Under the pieces are notes generated by a model, which had not been told where the DNA came from, ran no database searches, and was given only the letters and a program-made list of their open reading frames with translations. This document shows, one piece after another, positions 60,401 to 64,000 of a stretch of DNA of 64,000 nt (the first letter of the stretch is position 1; every line of letters starts with the position of its first letter). A program made the position numbers and the translations under genes. The DNA lies in assembly GCA_033439265.1 (NCBI GenBank), contig JAVTVX010000002.1, positions 1,932,001 through 1,996,000 of the forward strand, read 5' to 3'. This DNA comes from Dillenia suffruticosa (lineage: Eukaryota; Streptophyta; Magnoliopsida; Dilleniales; Dilleniaceae).

Positions 60401-63204
60401 TTGCCCCCAATGTGCTTAACCAATCCCAAGCACCTACAAGTTTTGCATCAGAGTTACATGCACTGGACTCTCAAAAGCAATTGGTTGGGTCAAAATATAA
60501 GGTAACAGAGGTTGTCAGAATATTCATAGAAAACCTTTATAAATTGTAGATTTGCAAAGCTAATTCTGTTGGATGAGAAATATTTTTGTGAAATTCCTTT
60601 CTTTGGAAATGTGATTTGCTTTCATAAAATACTGGCTTTGTCACTTCTTTTATCCTGTGTTAATTTGCTTCTCACTGTCCAGATAAAGTGCTTTATCCTT
60701 GTAACAGTGGTAAGAGTAATAGCACAGTTGAAAATAATTGGTTTGAGCATGTGATTTGTGGTTCGTATGGGTTGGAAGATGAATGATTATCATCTTATAT
60801 GCTTGTAGGATCAACTGTTCAAGCTGATGCGGCAATTGGAGCATACAAAACCTCACTTCATTCTATGCATAAGACCAAACAGTGAGCAGCTCCCTAGTAT
60901 ATATAGAAAAGAGCTGGTGCTGCAGCAACTCAGGTATTCTGGGGTTTTGGAGATAGTTGCCATTGCAAGAGTCGGCTATCTTACTCAGATGGCACACGAG
61001 GAGTTTGCAAGAAGGTTCAAACTTTCACATCTTTTCTGAATTTGTTAATTTCATTTTGTAATTCGAAATATGTTGATGCAAGTCAACCTCTTTGTGTTTT
61101 AGGTATGCCTCCCTACTTTCGGAGGAGAATGTACCTCAGGATCCTCTAGATATATCTGTTGCAGTTCTACAGCATTGCAATGTTCTCCCAGAAACATACC
61201 AAATTGGTTACAAGAAGTTATATATGCGGGCTGGACTGGTGAGTTCTGATAGTTATTACAAGTTAAAAGTACGCCCCCAAAAAAAAGAAAGAGAAAATGC
61301 ATGCAGAAGATTGTTCTTCTAAATTTCTTTGAGGTTACATTCTGATGCAGAATGTTCATCTAATGTTCTTATACTGTTGCTGGGTAGATTGACATGCTAG
61401 AGGCTATGAAGAAACTAGTCCCACAGGGTACTCCCGAGGTTAAAAAATGCTTCCACTGTGCACACGCTTATCGTCCTTTCCATGAGCTCAAGAATGGAGT
61501 TACTGCTTTACAATCATGTAGTGCTTTGTACCTTTCCTATTCTGTTTTGAAATCTTCATTATTTACAGTTTTGTTCCATGAGTTTTTCTTTGTTCTGTAT
61601 GCTTGACACATCACACATGCCTACCTTGTGATAGAGTTCCACTTACAATCCTACTTTGAGAAATCCTGTTTTATTATTTCATGGAGTTGAATTGTCTTAA
61701 CTTGGATGCAGTTATCCGTGGTGAAAATGATAGGAGGAAGTACAATACTCTTGTCGAGAAACACAGAAATTGTGTTTTGGCACAGAAACAAGCAAAGCAG
61801 CAGGGTTCATTCACACAATCACGATCTGGTATAATCTGGTTCTGTATGAGTTCTTTTCAAGATTTTCTATTACTGTTCTCTTTTGTTCGTAATATCTGCT
61901 TTATACCCTGATAAAAGTTTCATTATCCTCATTTTGTTTGGTTTTGTTGTGGTTTTCTTGGGATTTGCTGCAGCCGGGAAAAGGATTTCCATGAAGGTAG
62001 TGTTCTTCCTCAAATTTTGTTTCTTTGTGTGAATGACTTGGAAGATTTATGTATCTCCTTTCATAGGTTCTGGGTATTTAATTAATTTTAAAAATAATGA
62101 ATTATTTTTCCCTACCGAGTAGGATTTACCACAGGAGAATGGTCACGCTCTGCCTTCTGCCTTGGATGAGTTGCAAAGGCGGGTTCTTAAAGCAGAAGCA
62201 GCTTTGGGGCAAAAGGAAGAGGAAAATGCTGCACTGCTTGAGCAACTACATCAATCTGAAACAAAGTGGTCAGAGTACGAAGCCAAAATGAAAGCAATGG
62301 AGGAAATGTGGCAAAAGCAAATGGCAACTTTACAAGTAAGTTTATATGTTGTTTTTCTTTCGAAAAAGTCAAGTAAGGCACATAATAATACCATAAAATG
62401 TGTGAATGTTTGGTGCATAAGTGTAGATGTACCATGAAAAACAGGTAATAAGCCTCTTGTGGTGGGACATAAATGACTTTTTGCCACTTTAAAGGCCCAA
62501 GCCAACAATTCTAGGGCGTGTGTTCCATTGTTATCTCAGGGTTTTGTTTGTTGAACTTTTCCTTGTGCTCGTGACTCTTGTAACACCATTGCTAACTTTT
62601 TTCCCCATGGTCAGGTGCGTGTGCACAGGGGTGCTTCCCCCCCCCCCTCCCGGGGGGAGGGGGACTATCATTGTTGTTTTTATATGCTGAGAAATTTGAC
62701 GAGTTTTAAGTTGTTCTGCAATTTTCTGACATATGTAATTAAATGCAGACAAGCCTGGCTGCAGCAAAGAAGAGTCTTGGGGCAGATAATACTGGTCGGC
62801 CAGGAGGGATTGATAATTCCCCATCTCCTCACTATTATGACTCGGATGATACTCCTGGTGGAAACACACCTATGAAGTTTTCTAATTTAACTCCTGATGT
62901 TGGGTTAGGGCGGGAGGAAAATGGAGGTTTGAATACTGTCAACCACCTATTAAAGGAGTTTGAGCAGCAAAGGCAGGTCTTTGAAGAAGATGCAAAAGCC
63001 CTTGTGGAGGTCAAATCAGGGCATGCGCTCGGTTCTTATCCTGACAATGAACTTCGGAAATTGAAATCCAAGTTTGAGGCATGGAAGAAAGAGTACAAGG
63101 TTCGATTACGAGAGACCAAGGCAATGCTTCATAAGCTTCCACATTCAGAGGCAGAGAAAGGACGAAGAAAATGGTGGGGAAAGTTAAGCTCGAAATTGCC
63201 ATAA
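51457..63204 (+). CDS. ATM2: Class VIII plant myosin (ATM2-type), 24 exons
   Basis: Twenty-four exons join in frame to about 1144 residues; first exon 51457-51828, last 62749-63204. Order: N-terminal extension ([25 protein letters not shown]), SH3-like fold, motor with P-loop GESGAGKT (267-274), switch I NDNSSRF (316-322), switch [10 protein letters not shown] (535-542) and SH1-like RYSGVLE (760-766), degenerate IQ neck (about 833-905), coiled coil (about 925-995) and tail ending [11 protein letters not shown]. Class VIII myosins are actin motors at plasmodesmata, plasma membrane and endosomes. Other exons: 52801-52902, 53166-53309, 53404-53554, 53671-53698, 53804-53972, 54173-54236, 54377-54390, 54502-54586, 55809-55912, 55994-56132, 56214-56317, 56392-56544, 56626-56715, 58785-58862, 59287-59445, 60304-60501, 60809-61014, 61103-61238, 61388-61517, 61712-61828, 61974-61996, 62123-62335. 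Oddities: switch II Tyr is Cys, the converter is altered, and IQ consensus is largely lost. Confidence 0.93.
56716..58784 (+). other. Largest myosin intron (about 2.07 kb)
   Basis: It separates the exon ending KLEQE from the one starting AYDMDGLDW, which are normally adjacent codons. It holds a T6G10 junction at 58000-58015 and no recognisable nested gene. Confidence 0.7.
59514..59532. repeat. C10-A9 homopolymer junction in a myosin intron
   Basis: Ten C then nine A, about 70 bases after the exon 16 donor. Confidence 0.85.
62637..62663. repeat. C-run facing G-run in myosin intron 23
   Basis: C11-T-C3 is followed immediately by G6-A-G5. The two halves are nearly complementary and could form a hairpin, or a quadruplex/i-motif pair. 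Confidence 0.75.
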
Positions 63205-63748
63205 GAGTTCTAGTTCCTTATTCCATTAAATGGAGAGAGAGAGAGAGAGAGATTGCAAGTCATCTCTAAGGCTCTAGGGTATGCTGGCGAAGCAATGCCT
63301 GGGGGCACATCGAAGCAACTTCTGGAATTGTAACATATTGCATCTTTATGTTGAGAGAGAGAGAGAGAGAGATGGTGGCTACCAATTTTTGTTACCTGGT
63401 GGAATACTTGATAATCTTGTTCATATCCAACAGTGGACCTCTCGAGTTGGTCAGATGCTCCTGTCGAATAAGCTAAAGTATATTGTGTGTATATTCATAT
63501 TGTTGTTAATGTAATGTTAGAAAAAGGGGTGTCCATAGGGCAGCGCTTTCTGGGGGGCATATTTTGTAGGTCAATTGTGGTTTAAACTTTTATGTGTAGA
63601 TTTATGCATAATTGTTGAATCATGTTCAGGATGAATGCTGATACAGCCGGTTTCATTTTACAAAATGTCCAATGCTACGACTCGCGAATCTGAACAGTTC
63701 ATTGTTTAATTCACACACACAACATTCTCGAAGAAGTGAATTGTCAAT
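63205..63748. other. Shared 3' region between convergent myosin VIII and LHCB3
   Basis: It carries two GA-rich repeats (63233-63252 and 63354-63372) that are probably in the myosin 3' UTR. Only about 540 bases separate the two stop codons, so the 3' UTRs may lie close together or overlap. Confidence 0.55.
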
Positions 63749-64000
63749 TTATGATCCAGGCACAAACTTGGTGGCATAGACCCAGGCATTGTTGGCGACA
63801 GGATTACCAAGATGGTCCAAGAGGTTCTCCAATGGACCCTTTCCGGTGACAATTGCCTGAACAAAGAATCCAAACATGGAGAACATGGCTAGACGACCAT
63901 TCTTGATTTCCTTCACCTTGAGCTCGGCGAAAGTGACGGGATCATCAGCCAGGCCAAGAGGGTCGAAGTATTGGCCACCAGGATAGAGGTCGTTGCCCTC
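63749..64000 (-). CDS. LHCB3: Chlorophyll a/b-binding protein LHCB3, C-terminal 83 residues (5' end outside window)
   Basis: The minus-strand frame reads [20 protein letters not shown], then the third transmembrane helix with the pigment-ligand motif [19 protein letters not shown], then [12 protein letters not shown], and ends ATKFVPGS with TAA at 63751-63749. The helix Glu and Arg form the usual inter-helix ion pair of light-harvesting complexes. The [14 protein letters not shown] and ENLLDHL wording fits LHCB3 (type III LHCII), a subunit of the moderately bound LHCII trimer of photosystem II, rather than LHCB1/2, as I recall these sequences. No intron or break is seen. It is convergent with the myosin gene. 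Confidence 0.93.
   Translation of the reverse strand, partial: EGNDLYPGGQYFDPLGLADDPVTFAELKVKEIKNGRLAMFSMFGFFVQAIVTGKGPLENLLDHLGNPVANNAWVYATKFVPGS

Noticed and set aside
1..64000. CRISPR array, bacterial operon or organellar insertion
   Set aside because: No regular spacer-repeat structure and no operon-like gene packing; gene structures are nuclear plant type.

Overview
This is nuclear DNA of a flowering plant, almost certainly a eudicot. Long AT-rich intergenic stretches alternate with intron-rich genes that have GT-AG boundaries, pyrimidine-rich 5' leaders and plant-specific families. It is not bacterial or organellar: there are no operons, and single genes carry up to 23 introns.

Layout. 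76-1595 (+) holds the last four exons of an ARF-GAP of the AGD5/NEVERSHED type. 8648-9834 (+) is a two-exon DUF4408/DUF761 gene. 10640-12096 (-) is a decayed chloroplast CcdA gene with a frameshift, a premature stop and no upstream half; a possible first exon lies at 13930-14017 and a second copy of that block at 18.7-19.5 kb. 16.2-18.0 kb looks exon-like but is unidentified. 18.0-18.65 kb is an LTR-retroelement scrap. 20495-26200 (-) is an eight-exon VAL/HSI2-like gene (split zinc finger plus B3 domain) without the CW and EAR regions of full-length VAL proteins. 27.6-44.9 kb is a tandem segmental duplication. Each unit carries a B3-less VAL zinc-finger copy with a new last exon, an AT-rich degenerate array, a miniature LTR (TRIM-like) element and a copy of a small membrane-protein gene. 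44.9-50.5 kb is gene-poor and has a third TRIM-like element. 51457-63204 (+) is a complete 24-exon class VIII myosin of about 1144 residues. 63749-64000 (-) is the 3' end of LHCB3, convergent with the myosin.

The conserved genes AGD5, DUF761, CCDA, ATM2-type myosin and LHCB3 occur in the order I recall for consecutive Arabidopsis chromosome 5 loci (around At5g54270-At5g54310). The window is therefore a conserved syntenic block, and the VAL-like cluster with its duplications appears inserted between CCDA and the myosin. These neighbours have no shared pathway. The novelty lies in the inserted, duplicated region.

All exon coordinates were read by eye from splice consensus, frame continuity and family similarity recalled from memory. 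No alignment or transcript data were available.
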